A DNA stretch of 64,000 nt from Paraflavitalea pollutisoli (GTDB taxonomy: Bacteria > Bacteroidota > Bacteroidia > Chitinophagales > Chitinophagaceae): contig NZ_JARKMX010000006.1 in the NCBI RefSeq assembly GCF_029360705.1, positions 1 to 64,000 on the forward strand, written 5' to 3'. The notes under the pieces were generated by a model. The model was not told the origin of the DNA, did not search any database, and saw only the letters and a program-made list of their open reading frames with translations. The number at the start of each line of letters is the position of its first letter. Position 1 is the stretch's first letter. The position numbers and the translations under genes were made by a program. Of this stretch, positions 1 to 7,782 are shown one piece after another.

Positions 1-300
1 GTACAGTACTTCAGACTGAACGAGGCAAAGAGCGTATATGTCGAACTTGATAAGTGGGTTCGCTGCCGCCTTCGACAATGCTACTGGAAACAATGGAAGC
101 TGCCTTGGACGCGGGTGAAAAAGCTCGTCAGTTTGGGGACGCCCGACTGGCAGGCTTATCAATGGGGCAATAGTCGTAAAGGCTATTGGCGGCTGAGTCA
201 CAGTCCTATCCTGAAACGGGCACTGAACAGCTCTTTACTCAAAAGAGAAGGGTACCTATCCCTTACGGAATTAAGTACCCTTCCAACGTTTTTATTCTGA
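1..300 (+). CDS. ltrA: Group II intron maturase/reverse transcriptase, C-terminal fragment
   Basis: The frame is open from base 1, so only about 99 C-terminal residues are seen. They match the group II maturase X domain: a basic stretch with VRCRLRQCYWKQWK near the start, then a glycine-serine-arginine segment with RKGYWRLSHSP and a final GYLSL motif. The intact protein would join reverse transcriptase and maturase domains, help the intron RNA splice and drive its retrohoming. The stop codon lies four bases before domain V, the usual arrangement for an intron-encoded protein read from domain IV. The polymerase active site and any endonuclease domain are outside the window, so activity cannot be judged. 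Confidence 0.85.
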   Translation, partial: VQYFRLNEAKSVYVELDKWVRCRLRQCYWKQWKLPWTRVKKLVSLGTPDWQAYQWGNSRKGYWRLSHSPILKRALNSSLLKREGYLSLTELSTLPTFLF

Positions 301-303
301 TGT

Positions 304-375
304 GCCGCCGTATACGGGTCCGTACGTACGGTGGCTGGAGGGGACGGCGCGGCATAAACCGCGCCTCCTACTCAC
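304..375 (+). ncRNA. Group II intron domains V and VI
   Basis: Bases 304-335 fold into a domain V hairpin: a nine-pair lower stem containing a CGC catalytic triad with a G-U wobble (G307-U332), a two-base CG bulge at 325-326 on the 3' side, a four-pair upper stem and a tetraloop. Bases 338-373 form domain VI, with the perfect stem GGCGCGG/CCGCGCC and an unpaired A near 370 in the position of the branch-point adenosine. Both elements look intact, so the 3' half of the ribozyme may still work. Confidence 0.75.
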
Positions 376-393
376 TTACCATTCAGGAGGTGC

Positions 394-954
394 TTATTGT
401 GTAAGCAGCTTATGGCTGAAATGTTCTTTGTACATGCTGATGGCATCGTTGACGACTTTCAGGGCCATGGATTTGTCGCCAAACTCTTCTACTACTACGG
501 TCTTGTTTTCCAGCTTTTTGTACTCTTCGAAGAAATGACGGAGCTCTTCAAAGAAATGGCGGGGCAACTCTTCAATGTTGTTGTAGTGGTTTACACCGGG
601 ATCGTTGGCTGCTACAGCAATGATCTTATCATCGGCATCGCCGCTGTCGACCATTTGCATTACCCCGACTACTTTCGCTTCCATCAGACACAGGGCCTGT
701 ACGGGCAGCGACGTGATCACCAGGATATCCAGTGGATCCTTGTCATCGCCGTAGGTTTGAGGAATGAAGCCATAGTTGCAGGGATAATAGAACGATGAAT
801 ATATTACACGGTCGAGTTTTAGCAGACCGCTTTCTTTATCGATCTCATATTTGGCTCTCGAGCCTTGTGGAATTTCAATCACTGCATTTACGATCCTGGG
901 GGCATTTTCGCCATAAGGCACACCATGCCAGGGATGAGAAATTGTTGTGGTCAT
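394..954 (-). CDS. ppa: Soluble inorganic pyrophosphatase (family I)
   Basis: A cytoplasmic enzyme that splits pyrophosphate into two phosphates and so pulls biosynthetic reactions forward. The 186 residues match the short bacterial family I length. Visible motifs are YGFIPQT (61-67) and the metal-binding signature DDKDPLD (70-76), followed by further acidic metal ligands (SGDADDK near 104-110). The start ATG lies about 22 bp from a good Bacteroidota -7 element. It is a single-gene unit facing left. A group II intron sits immediately downstream and no ppa terminator is visible before it. Confidence 0.95.
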   Translation of the reverse strand: MTTTISHPWHGVPYGENAPRIVNAVIEIPQGSRAKYEIDKESGLLKLDRVIYSSFYYPCNYGFIPQTYGDDKDPLDILVITSLPVQALCLMEAKVVGVMQMVDSGDADDKIIAVAANDPGVNHYNNIEELPRHFFEELRHFFEEYKKLENKTVVVEEFGDKSMALKVVNDAISMYKEHFSHKLLTQ

Positions 955-976
955 GCTGATTTCTATTGATGTTGTA

Positions 977-1009
977 CTAAAGTAATATAGAATTGAATCA
1001 GGCAGTCAA
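977..1009 (-). promoter_or_regulatory. Bacteroidota-type promoter for ppa
   Basis: Read on the minus strand, TTG (1007-1009) is followed after 22 bp by TACTTTAG (977-984), one mismatch from TAnnTTTG. It lies just upstream of the ppa start. Confidence 0.5.
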
Positions 1010-1045
1010 TCGTTGGGGACGCAATTAGAACGTAATTCGCGGCAA

Positions 1046-1462
1046 TTAATTTTTCAAAGTCTCCATTTTGATCACAGATTTCAGGTCAACCAGCCATTCA
1101 CCGTTCACTTTTACGATGCGGATGGTGGTGGTGTCTGTGGGGTGAAAGGAGTTATTGTACTTATAGTTGGTTACGGAATCATTCACCGGTGTTACTTCGA
1201 TGGGCCGGATGCTGGCTTCACTGAACGAGTGTTTGTCTGCACTTGTCATTCCCTCGTAATTCTTATGTTGCTTTTTCAGCAGGATGAGGTTGTCGTCGTC
1301 TTTCAGCAGATAGAACTTCGCCTTTTGGTAATCGCCGTCGAGAGAGGCCCGGATAAATTCGCGACCGGCATCTTGTGCGTCCGTTGCTTTTTCATATCCT
1401 CCGTTGCCTCCGCAGGCAACCAGTACGATGGCCAGGGCAGCTGCAGTAACATATCTAATCAT
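1046..1462 (-). CDS. Small lipoprotein with DUF4878-like domain
   Basis: The start was placed at 1462 because the protein then opens with a lipoprotein signal: MIRYV, a hydrophobic stretch and the lipobox LVAC followed by GG. The longer frame to 1717 runs through non-coding sequence. The mature part of about 120 residues begins with an alpha-helical AGREFIRASLDGDYQKA segment and ends in beta strands with GEWLVDLK, the pattern of the NTF2-like DUF4878 family common in Bacteroidota lipoproteins. Probably anchored in the envelope facing the periplasm. No enzymatic residues are evident and the role is unknown. Confidence 0.75.
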   Translation of the reverse strand: MIRYVTAAALAIVLVACGGNGGYEKATDAQDAGREFIRASLDGDYQKAKFYLLKDDDNLILLKKQHKNYEGMTSADKHSFSEASIRPIEVTPVNDSVTNYKYNNSFHPTDTTTIRIVKVNGEWLVDLKSVIKMETLKN

Positions 1463-1765
1463 AGCGCAAAAGTAAAGGATTCGGGGTGAAAACCATCCCG
1501 GACTCTCGTAATGCCGTTTTAATTGGGGGGAGTGGGACATTAGGCGACCTGGCCGGCCAGGAGGGCGATGGGGCAGCATTGCCAAAAGGAGGCCTTTGGG
1601 CGGTTTAATGGCCTTTACGTATGAACCGGATCGCCATGGCGCATTTTGCCGGACTATTCCCAGGGTGTTTGGGTGAAATCCGGTAAATAGCCTTCCTGGT
1701 GTTAGGGGGGCGCACAATAAAAAGCCCTCCCGGTGGGGAGGGCTTAACGTATGTCTTTGTTATGC
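1463..1765. other. Intergenic stretch with phoH terminator
   Basis: No gene is seen. The stretch contains the upstream region of the lipoprotein gene and, at 1722-1745, the terminator annotated separately. Confidence 0.6.
1722..1745 (-). terminator. Rho-independent terminator of phoH
   Basis: A ten-pair stem AAGCCCTCCC/GGGAGGGCTT with a four-base loop. On the minus strand it is followed by a T-rich tail (TTTTATT). Confidence 0.85.
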
Positions 1766-2803
1766 TTAGCCTTCAGACTGTGGTCTTTCGTCGAATTTGT
1801 TGTGGCGATTGCCTTTCCAGTTGCCGGGGGTATATTCCGGCGGCGGATTGTCTTTGTGATCGCGGTCGTAGGCCTTGATGATGGCTTTTACCAGGCGGTG
1901 ACGTACTACGTCTTCTTCATCGAGCTCGATATGGGCAATGCCGTCGATGTTGCGCAGGATACGGACTGCCTTTTCCAAACCACTGCGTTGGTTTTTGGGC
2001 AGATCGACCTGGGTCATGTCGCCGGTGATGATCGCCTTGGCGTTGGCACCGATACGAGTCAGGAACATTTTGATCTGCAGGTCGGTGGCGTTCTGGGCCT
2101 CGTCAAGGATAATAAAGGCATTGTCCAGGGTACGGCCACGCATGTAAGCCAGCGGTGCGATCTCGATCACCCGTGTGCTCATATAATACCCCAGTTTGTC
2201 GGCGGGGATCATATCATCGAGCGCATCGTACAAAGGACGCAGGTAAGGATCGATCTTTTCCTTGAGGTCGCCGGGCAGGAAGCCGAGGCTTTCACCAGCT
2301 TCTACCGCAGGACGCGTGAGGATTATCTTCTTGACCATTTTGTTCTTCAGGGCGCGTACGGCCAGGGCTACCGCGGTATAGGTTTTACCTGTACCGGCAG
2401 GTCCGATGGCAAACACAATGTCGTTCTTTTCCCCTTCCTGCACCATCCGTTTCTGGTTGGCTGTGCGGGCGCGTACGGTTTTGCCATTTGGGCCAAATAC
2501 CAGTACATCGTTGGGATTGCGTTCGATAAAGTTATCAACGGTTTCCGCATCATCTCCGCCGAGTATCTGCTCAAAATAGTTCGAACTCATGTGGCCATTG
2601 CGCTGGAGGTATTGAACGATCAGATCGATCTTCTCCCGGGCTGTATCCACCTGTTCGGGCGAACCGCTTAATTTGAGTTGTGTACCACGTGAAAGAATTT
2701 TTAGTAGCGGGAATCTTTTTTTGAGGATATCTAATTTGCCGTTGTTAACACCGAAGAATTCAATAGGATTAACTGCGTCGAGGTTGATGATAGTTTCTGT
2801 CAA
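1766..2803 (-). CDS. phoH: PhoH family ATPase
   Basis: A cytoplasmic P-loop ATPase of 345 residues, the usual length for bacterial PhoH/PhoL, linked in other bacteria to RNA handling and phosphate or stress responses. Seen directly: Walker A GPAGTGKT (134-141), a Walker B segment FIILDEAQNA, a T-G-D motif (ITGDMTQVDLP) and the SGLEKAV helix. The N-terminal 80 residues carry the KH-like segment typical of the family (ILSRGTQLKLSG). A glycine/asparagine-rich tail ends the protein. Single-gene unit with its own promoter and terminator. Confidence 0.93.
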   Translation of the reverse strand: MTETIINLDAVNPIEFFGVNNGKLDILKKRFPLLKILSRGTQLKLSGSPEQVDTAREKIDLIVQYLQRNGHMSSNYFEQILGGDDAETVDNFIERNPNDVLVFGPNGKTVRARTANQKRMVQEGEKNDIVFAIGPAGTGKTYTAVALAVRALKNKMVKKIILTRPAVEAGESLGFLPGDLKEKIDPYLRPLYDALDDMIPADKLGYYMSTRVIEIAPLAYMRGRTLDNAFIILDEAQNATDLQIKMFLTRIGANAKAIITGDMTQVDLPKNQRSGLEKAVRILRNIDGIAHIELDEEDVVRHRLVKAIIKAYDRDHKDNPPPEYTPGNWKGNRHNKFDERPQSEG

Positions 2804-2872
2804 GGTGCATCAGTTTAAGTTCACAAGAGTGTACCGATTAATGCCGATACTACTTTCCCAATCCATCTATTC

Positions 2873-2905
2873 CAAATATAATTTTTAGAATAGGTTCAAC
2901 ACAAA
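2873..2905 (-). promoter_or_regulatory. Bacteroidota-type promoter for phoH
   Basis: Minus strand: TTTG (2902-2905), 21 bp, then a perfect TAnnTTTG element TATATTTG (2873-2880). This predicts a 5' leader of about 60 nt before the phoH start at 2803. Confidence 0.65.
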
Positions 2906-3018
2906 GTTACTTATTAACAACGTGTGGAAACCGGCTCTGTTCTTAAGTTTTTGTAAAACAATTTCATGCCAGCGGATCGAACCATTTACGGCCGGATTTG
3001 TTTGGTATATTTTCGTAA

Positions 3019-3040
3019 CCGGTTTTCCTACGGAAACCGG
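3019..3040 (+). promoter_or_regulatory. Candidate operator upstream of the HxlR gene
   Basis: Near-perfect inverted repeat CCGGTTTTCC-TAC-GGAAACCGG, about 30 bp before the HxlR start codon. HxlR proteins are winged-helix dimers that bind such palindromes, often at their own promoter. Autoregulation is inferred. Confidence 0.45.
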
Positions 3041-3071
3041 GTTTCCAAACGCTACCAATTTAATCGTCGTT

Positions 3072-3449
3072 ATGGCTTTTATGACTGAGATTCTTGAGAA
3101 GCAAAAAGTTAGTGGTCCGGAATGCAGAAACCGCATGATGCCTGTTCAGGATGCGCTGGACATTTTACACGGGAAGTGGAAATTACTCATCCTGATGTCA
3201 TTGTCTGACGGACCGATGCGCTTCAAAGAAATTCAGCGCCAGGTGGAAGGCATTACTGCTAAAATGCTGTCGAAAGAATTGAAAGATCTCGAGATCAATG
3301 AACTGGTAGCCCGGACTGTTTACGACACCACGCCTGTGGCTGTCGAGTACACAAGAACCCCTTATGGGCATAGCCTGAAAAAGGTGATCGATGAACTCCA
3401 TGCCTGGGGATTACAACACCGCAAACGCGTGATGCGCAAAAGCAATTAA
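3072..3449 (+). CDS. HxlR family winged-helix transcription regulator
   Basis: A 125-residue DNA-binding protein. The start at 3072 is chosen because the HxlR domain begins about 20 residues later (CRNRMMPVQDALDILHGKWKLLIL), whereas the longer frame starts within the putative promoter and palindrome region. Family marks seen: the GKWKLLIL helix, MRFKEIQRQVEGITAKMLSKELKDLE recognition region, and the YTRTPYGHSLKKVI wing and tail. The initial cysteine of the motif is present; in the HxlR/HypR group it can sense electrophiles. No obvious target gene is adjacent. The inverted repeat upstream suggests self-control. Confidence 0.88.
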   Translation: MAFMTEILEKQKVSGPECRNRMMPVQDALDILHGKWKLLILMSLSDGPMRFKEIQRQVEGITAKMLSKELKDLEINELVARTVYDTTPVAVEYTRTPYGHSLKKVIDELHAWGLQHRKRVMRKSN

Positions 3450-3540
3450 CGGGTCAATCAGGGAATGGGCGTAAAGAGGGGTACCAGTGACCCTGCCTTA
3501 GCCTGTTTGTAGCCCCTGGATATCCCCAGGGTAAAAACCC

Positions 3541-3589
3541 CTATAAGTACTCTATAAGGTCTCTATAAGTGCTCTATATGTTTACTATA
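3541..3589. repeat. Array of five 11-bp direct repeats
   Basis: The pentamer CTATA recurs exactly every 11 bp, at 3541, 3552, 3563, 3574 and 3585. The first three units are nearly identical (CTATAAGTACT, CTATAAGGTCT, CTATAAGTGCT) and the last two are degenerate. The array lies between the HxlR gene and a convergent YdeI-like gene, next to a small hairpin CCCTGG/CCAGGG. A related 11-bp array lies at 49348-49402. Confidence 0.9.
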
Positions 3590-3730
3590 GCCCACTACCG
3601 GTTGAATAACGAAGCGAAGGCCGTTGCCTGTTGTGGGTGAGGACATCCATTGTCATTGGCGCTGTTGAAGACGGCTGGCGTGGTGCTCCAGCTGGAAGGC
3701 TGGGCTATGTGGATGAGGGGCATGTTGTAA

Positions 3731-4237
3731 CTAATCTGTTTTCTTGAGGCTGCGTATCAGTTCCCCATAGCTCATGTTGCGTGAAAGGCCATTCACGGCC
3801 TCTGCGATGCGTTTTGTTTTGGTGGCCTCTGTTTTCGCACTTTCTATCCATTTACTGAAATAGGCCTGGTGCGAAGGTGCCAGCGATGTAAAGAACGTCA
3901 TGGCCGGGGGATCATCGCTGAGGCATTCCATCAACTCGGGCGAGATGGCCTGTGGTGTCTTGTCCTCCTGCAGTTGTACCTGCAGCATCGCTCCTTTTTT
4001 CTTGCTGATGGCCTTGCGCATGCCTGCGTTGACGGCCAGTATAAAGGAGCCTCCGCCATGAGGTATCAGGGCAACTCCCTTGATGGGGTGTTTGTCAAGT
4101 TTTCCTTTTACCCGGAAGCTTTTTTTGCAGCCGGGTTTCAGGGCGGTGGCGATGTCCGGAGTGATGTGGATGTACGTCCAGCCGGTTTTATCGCCTGCTT
4201 CTGCAAACTGTAATAATGTCGATGTGAATTGCACCAT
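3731..4237 (-). CDS. DUF1905/YdeI-OmdA family protein
   Basis: A 168-residue soluble protein with two recognisable parts: an N-terminal DUF1905 beta-barrel-like domain (about 1-90, with GWTYIHITPDIA and the FRVKGKLDKHPIKGVALIPHGGG segment) and a C-terminal YdeI/OmpD-associated segment (about 105-165), where SHQAYFSKWIESAKTEATKTKRI matches the family signature. Members have been linked to bacteriocin protection, but the biochemical role is not established. The gene stands alone and faces the HxlR gene across the 11-bp repeat array. Confidence 0.85.
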   Translation of the reverse strand: MVQFTSTLLQFAEAGDKTGWTYIHITPDIATALKPGCKKSFRVKGKLDKHPIKGVALIPHGGGSFILAVNAGMRKAISKKKGAMLQVQLQEDKTPQAISPELMECLSDDPPAMTFFTSLAPSHQAYFSKWIESAKTEATKTKRIAEAVNGLSRNMSYGELIRSLKKTD

Positions 4238-4355
4238 GGCTGACAGCTGCGATCACCTGGTTGGTGGCTGGTGAAGTGGCAGTACTTGCAATTTACTAAT
4301 CTGTGGGGAGTAATGAGTAGGGGCTGGAAGATCGGGGCTTCGGGAGGGGTATAAA

Positions 4356-4377
4356 ATAGAAAAGGGCCTACCGGCCC
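4356..4377 (-). terminator. Terminator of the 89-residue unknown gene
   Basis: Minus strand: GGGCC/GGCCC stem with a four-base loop, followed by CTTTTCTATTTT. It starts one base past the stop codon of the gene at 4379-4648. Confidence 0.7.
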
Positions 4378-4378
4378 A

Positions 4379-4648
4379 TTAAAGATTGCGAAGTTCTTCT
4401 TCTATTTGGTCGTGAAATTGTGCTTCCGTATCCATTATCCAGCGTGGCAGCGACTGCGGCATGATCTTCCAGTTGCCGTCTTCTTTTTGCATCCTGAACA
4501 GGATCCGGTTACCACGATCGTCCACCACATCAACGGTAAATATACCTTCATTTACACCGCCCAGCTTTCTGAAATTAAACTCTCTGAGGCGGCCTTCTAC
4601 TTTCAGCAGTTTGGTGAACTGAATGTTCTTTACAAATTGAATGCGCAT
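4379..4648 (-). CDS. Small conserved-looking protein of unknown function
   Basis: An 89-residue soluble protein without signal peptide or membrane segment. It reads as a small beta-rich domain (FTKLLKVEGRLREFNFRKLGG, then FTVDVVDDRGNRILFRMQKEDGNWKI) with an acidic C-terminal helix (AQFHDQIEEELRNL). The gene has its own terminator, which supports it being real. I do not recognise a named family and assign no function. Confidence 0.7.
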   Translation of the reverse strand: MRIQFVKNIQFTKLLKVEGRLREFNFRKLGGVNEGIFTVDVVDDRGNRILFRMQKEDGNWKIMPQSLPRWIMDTEAQFHDQIEEELRNL

Positions 4649-4840
4649 ATACTTCTATTAAACATTTGAGTTATCAATTCTCATGCTACACTTTGCCAAA
4701 ACCTTCTTAATAAACTGAAAAGTTTTGCACAGCAGTATTAGCCAAAGGCTTAAGGTATACGTGAGGGGATATTTGATGTGTTGGTAAGCAACATCAATGA
4801 GGTGTAAAGGTACGCATTATATTTCGTTTGCCGTGCAGGT

Positions 4841-4876
4841 AAAAATAACCCCCGCCTGGCAAAACCGGGCGGGGGG
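4841..4876 (-). terminator. Terminator of ahcY
   Basis: Stem CCCCCGCC/GGCGGGGG (4849-4856 with 4868-4875); on the minus strand it is followed by TTATTTTTA. Confidence 0.8.
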
Positions 4877-4901
4877 CTTATCTTAACGCTGTACAGCGTG
4901 A

Positions 4902-6230
4902 TTAGTACCTGTAATGTTCGGGCTTGAAAGGACCAGCCTTGGGGATACCCAGGTATTCGGACTGTGCATCGGTGAGCTCATCGAGTTCAACGCCGATCTT
5001 CTTGAGGTGCAGGCGGGCTACTTTCTCATCGAGGATCTTAGGCAGCACATATACTTTGTTCTCGTACTTGTCGGTATTTGTCCAAAGTTCCAGTTGGGCC
5101 AGGGTTTGGTTGGTGAAAGAGTTACTCATCACGAAGCTGGGGTGACCTGTAGCGCAACCGAGGTTTACGAGGCGACCTTCTGCGAGGATGATGATGTCTT
5201 TTCCGTCGATGTTGTAGATATCAACCTGTGGCTTGATGGTATCTTTGGTATTGCCATAGTTGGTGTTGATCCATGCCATATCGATTTCGATGTCGAAGTG
5301 GCCGATGTTACATACGATGGCTTTATCCTTCATGGCACGGAAATGCTTTTCAGTGATCAGGTCGCGGCAGCCAGAAGCGGTAACAACTATGTCAGCTTCT
5401 TTTACAGCGTCTATCATCTTTTTAACTTCAAATCCGTCCATAGCAGCTTGCAGGGCACAGATGGGGTCGATCTCGGTAACGATCACACGGCAACCTGCAC
5501 CAGCGAGGGAGGCGGCGGAACCTTTACCTACGTCACCATAGCTACCTACTACGGCTACTTTACCGGCGAGCATCACGTCGGTTGCACGACGGATGGCATC
5601 TACCAGTGATTCTTTACAACCATATTTGTTGTCGAATTTGCTCTTGGTTACGGAGTCGTTTACGTTGAAAGCGGGGATAGGCAGGGTACCTTTCGCCATT
5701 CTTTCGTACAGGCGGTGAACGCCGGTAGTTGTTTCTTCGCTAAGACCCTTGATGTGTTGAACCAGTTCGGGGTATTTGTCGAATACGATGTTGGTGAGGT
5801 CACCACCGTCGTCGAGGATCATGTTGAGGGGGCGGTCGGCAGCACCAAAAAACAGTGTTTGTTCGATACACCAATCGGCTTCTTCAATGCTTTGACCTTT
5901 CCAGGCATAAACACCGATGCCGGCAGCAGCGATGGCGGCGGCAGCGTGATCTTGTGTAGAGAAGATGTTGCAAGAGCTCCATTTTACTTCAGCACCAAGG
6001 GCAATGAGTGTTTCGATAAGAACGGCAGTCTGGATCGTCATATGTAAGCAACCGGCAATGCGGGCACCTTTCAGGGGTTGGGTGGGACCATATTCTGCGC
6101 GCAGCGACATAAGGCCTGGCATTTCAGCTTCGGCGAGGCGAATTTCTTTGCGGCCCCATTCTGCCAGACTGATGTCCTTTACCTTATAGGGTAAGGTGAA
6201 GTCAATGTTTTTTGATGAGATTGTTGACAT
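4902..6230 (-). CDS. ahcY: Adenosylhomocysteinase (S-adenosylhomocysteine hydrolase)
   Basis: NAD-dependent cytoplasmic enzyme that splits S-adenosylhomocysteine into adenosine and homocysteine, removing the inhibitor left by methyltransferases. The 442 residues are full length. Seen: the substrate region [16 protein letters not shown], the DDGGDLTN segment, the [13 protein letters not shown] region with the catalytic lysine, the NAD-binding [18 protein letters not shown] loop, [10 protein letters not shown], and the C-terminal KPEHYRY lysine-tyrosine tail that reaches the neighbouring subunit. Single-gene unit with a clear promoter and terminator. Confidence 0.97.
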   Translation of the reverse strand: MSTISSKNIDFTLPYKVKDISLAEWGRKEIRLAEAEMPGLMSLRAEYGPTQPLKGARIAGCLHMTIQTAVLIETLIALGAEVKWSSCNIFSTQDHAAAAIAAAGIGVYAWKGQSIEEADWCIEQTLFFGAADRPLNMILDDGGDLTNIVFDKYPELVQHIKGLSEETTTGVHRLYERMAKGTLPIPAFNVNDSVTKSKFDNKYGCKESLVDAIRRATDVMLAGKVAVVGSYGDVGKGSAASLAGAGCRVIVTEIDPICALQAAMDGFEVKKMIDAVKEADIVVTASGCRDLITEKHFRAMKDKAIVCNIGHFDIEIDMAWINTNYGNTKDTIKPQVDIYNIDGKDIIILAEGRLVNLGCATGHPSFVMSNSFTNQTLAQLELWTNTDKYENKVYVLPKILDEKVARLHLKKIGVELDELTDAQSEYLGIPKAGPFKPEHYRY

Positions 6231-6249
6231 ATTGTATTTATTTCGGTGC

Positions 6250-6280
6250 CAAAGCTACAATTTAGGGCTGTAACGGCCAA
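6250..6280 (-). promoter_or_regulatory. Bacteroidota-type promoter for ahcY
   Basis: Minus strand: TTG (6278-6280), 20 bp, then a perfect TAGCTTTG (6250-6257), about 20 nt before the ahcY start. Confidence 0.65.
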
Positions 6281-6389
6281 GTAGACAAACCTGATGTTCC
6301 CCGATATTACACTGGGCTGGCATTTGCAACCGGTTTAGGTCTTATTATTTAGTGAGAAGGCTGAATAATACGGGATAAACGATGATTTG

Positions 6390-6397
6390 TACCTTTA
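6390..6397 (+). promoter_or_regulatory. Possible -7 element of the 100-residue unknown gene
   Basis: TACCTTTA differs at one base from TAnnTTTG and lies 66 bp before the start at 6464. No clear -33 TTG was found. Confidence 0.3.
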
Positions 6398-6463
6398 ACA
6401 GCCTGAAGCATTGCCACCAAATGCCATTAATTTTGGGTCAATAATTTAATAAAAAGGTAGCCC

Positions 6464-6766
6464 ATGTATACTTATGATACCGTATCGGAGGCGCTCAATG
6501 GCCTGCGCCAGCGGGGATATTCAGTTGATTTCAACCGGGATTACGATTGTATCATCTGCAGTGAGCGGCAATTGAGCCTTCAACCCAATGAGTTTACTAT
6601 CACGGAGGTATACCGGTTTGAAGGGCCTTCGGACCCGGCCGATGAAGCGGTGGTCTATGCAATCGAATCCAGTAGCGGAGAGAAGGGCACCCTGGTAGAT
6701 GGTTTTGGACCCAGCTCCGAATCAGCCAGCGACGCCATGGTTCAAAAGCTGGCTGTTCGGCGATAG
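6464..6766 (+). CDS. Small conserved Bacteroidota protein, function unknown
   Basis: A 100-residue acidic soluble protein (MYTYDTVSEALNGLRQRGY opening, a DYDCIIC segment, then EVYRFEGPSDPADEAVVYAIES and KGTLVDGFG). Proteins of this size and pattern are widespread in Bacteroidota and are often labelled phosphoribosylpyrophosphate synthetase, but no PRPP synthetase motif is visible and the protein is far too short, so that label should not be used. It is monocistronic and converges with the Rrf2 regulator, with the stops 3 bp apart. Confidence 0.75.
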   Translation: MYTYDTVSEALNGLRQRGYSVDFNRDYDCIICSERQLSLQPNEFTITEVYRFEGPSDPADEAVVYAIESSSGEKGTLVDGFGPSSESASDAMVQKLAVRR

Positions 6767-6769
6767 GAT

Positions 6770-7180
6770 CTAGTGTTTGGCGATATCGGCCACCGTTTTC
6801 TTATCGAGGAGCTTGAGGGTGGCATCACGTACCTGGATCATGGTATCGTGCAGTCCACATTGCTTTTCATCGCAATTCTTACAACGCTCGTAGAAATAAA
6901 GACTTACACAGGGCAACATGGCTATTGGCCCGTCTATCAGGCGCATAATCTTGGCCATGCTCACTTCTTTGGGCGCTACTTTGAAAAAATAACCGCCTCC
7001 TTTTCCCTTTTTACTTTCCAGGATACCTGCTTTTTTCAGTTCGAGCAGGATATTCTCCAGAAACTTCAGGGGGATCTTCTTCTTTTTGGCGATCTCGGCG
7101 ATGAGTACCGGCTGATTGTCCTTTTTTTCAGCCATGTACATCAGGGCTTTGAAAGCATATTGGGCCTTTTTAGACAGCAT
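6770..7180 (-). CDS. Rrf2 family transcription regulator with four cysteines
   Basis: A 136-residue winged-helix protein. The N-terminal half has the Rrf2 pattern (MLSKKAQYAFKALMYMAE, IAEIAKKKKIPLKFLENILLELKKAGIL, GKGGGYFF). The C-terminal loop carries C91, C100, C103 and C108, close in layout to the cysteines that hold an iron-sulfur cluster in IscR and NsrR, so it may sense iron-sulfur status, redox or nitric oxide. No isc/suf or cysteine genes are adjacent, so the target cannot be read from context. In other Bacteroidota, relatives act as local repressors. Confidence 0.88.
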   Translation of the reverse strand: MLSKKAQYAFKALMYMAEKKDNQPVLIAEIAKKKKIPLKFLENILLELKKAGILESKKGKGGGYFFKVAPKEVSMAKIMRLIDGPIAMLPCVSLYFYERCKNCDEKQCGLHDTMIQVRDATLKLLDKKTVADIAKH

Positions 7181-7236
7181 GTGATGTATTGATTTGGCGG
7201 CGAGAAGTTATAATTTTTTTTTGATTGGTCATCAGC

Positions 7237-7461
7237 CTACACCAGCTTGTGCACATAGGCATATTTGATAAGCCCGATGACGTTATTGGTGTTGGTTTTT
7301 CTAAGGATGTTTTTCCGGTGTGTTTCTACCGTACGTTCACTAATACTTAGTTGGTCTGCGATCTGTTTGTTGTTCAATTCCTGTTCAATTAAACGAATCA
7401 CTTCCAGCTCACGATGGGTCAGGGAGGCACCCTCCATGGGTGATTGCAGCTGCTTTTTCAT
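7237..7461 (-). CDS. Free-standing LuxR-type HTH protein
   Basis: Only 74 residues, made almost wholly of a GerE/LuxR four-helix DNA-binding domain: LTHRELEVIRLIEQELNNKQIADQLSISERTVETHRKNILRKT. No receiver or ligand-binding domain precedes it; the 317-bp region upstream has no matching frame. The stand-alone receiver protein at 24529-24933 lacks exactly this domain. It could bind DNA constitutively or pair with a separate receiver; both are inference. It is upstream of nothing it is clearly co-transcribed with, and the Rrf2 gene follows 56 bp downstream on the same strand. Confidence 0.85.
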   Translation of the reverse strand: MKKQLQSPMEGASLTHRELEVIRLIEQELNNKQIADQLSISERTVETHRKNILRKTNTNNVIGLIKYAYVHKLV

Positions 7462-7746
7462 ACTATCAGATTAATTTTCAGATGATAAGGTTTGTGGTTT
7501 AACGGGCTGTTTACCGATTTATTTATGTTTAGATGCCGGATGAGGCCTTTAGGTTGCCTGAGCCGTCATAATAACGTGTGGCGGATGATGAACCTCCGGG
7601 TATCGATGTGCGGGCAAGCCGGTGATGGCCGGTTGGTTGGGTTGGTAGGGTCGGTTTAAGATAAAGGCGTTGGCAGCCATGACTCGAGTGTCCATGCAGC
7701 GCATTTTGGTTATTCCCGAAAAATTACATCAATTGTTCAATAGCAG
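7462..7746. other. Intergenic stretch, no gene seen
   Basis: Between the HTH gene start and the dapB terminator. I see no frame with coding character and no strong repeat. Confidence 0.5.
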
Positions 7747-7782
7747 GAAAAAAAACTGATCATTTTAGTCGACTATGATCAG
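7747..7782 (-). terminator. Terminator overlapping the dapB stop codon
   Basis: Minus strand: CTGATCA (7776-7782), loop, TGATCAG (7756-7762), then eight or more T residues. The 5' arm of the stem includes the dapB stop codon (7779-7781), so the last gene of the par operon ends inside its terminator. Confidence 0.7.

Larger units (their letters stand above)
1..375 (+). mobile_element. Group II intron, 3' part
   Basis: This is the distal end of a bacterial group II retrointron. A maturase C-terminus (stop at 300) is followed at once by RNA that folds like domains V and VI. The 5' half lies outside the window. The 3' boundary is placed at about 375, after the CTACTCAC end of domain VI, which is the usual form of a group II 3' end. 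The insertion lies about 18 bp beyond the ppa stop codon, between ppa and whatever follows it. Intron identity is well supported; the exact boundary is inferred. Confidence 0.85.

Noticed and set aside
543-561. HFFEE duplicated in inorganic pyrophosphatase (residues 132-144)
   Set aside because: Family members have similar helical residues at both places, so an internal duplication is not needed to explain it.
1463-1717. N-terminal extension of the DUF4878-like lipoprotein
   Set aside because: The extra 85 residues lack any domain and would bury the lipoprotein signal inside the protein.
1751-2671. 306-codon open frame on the plus strand
   Set aside because: It is antisense to phoH, which has complete ATPase motifs, promoter and terminator; the antisense translation shows no family pattern.
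6464-6766. Phosphoribosylpyrophosphate synthetase
   Set aside because: The label is common for such small proteins, but length and motifs do not fit a PRPP synthetase.
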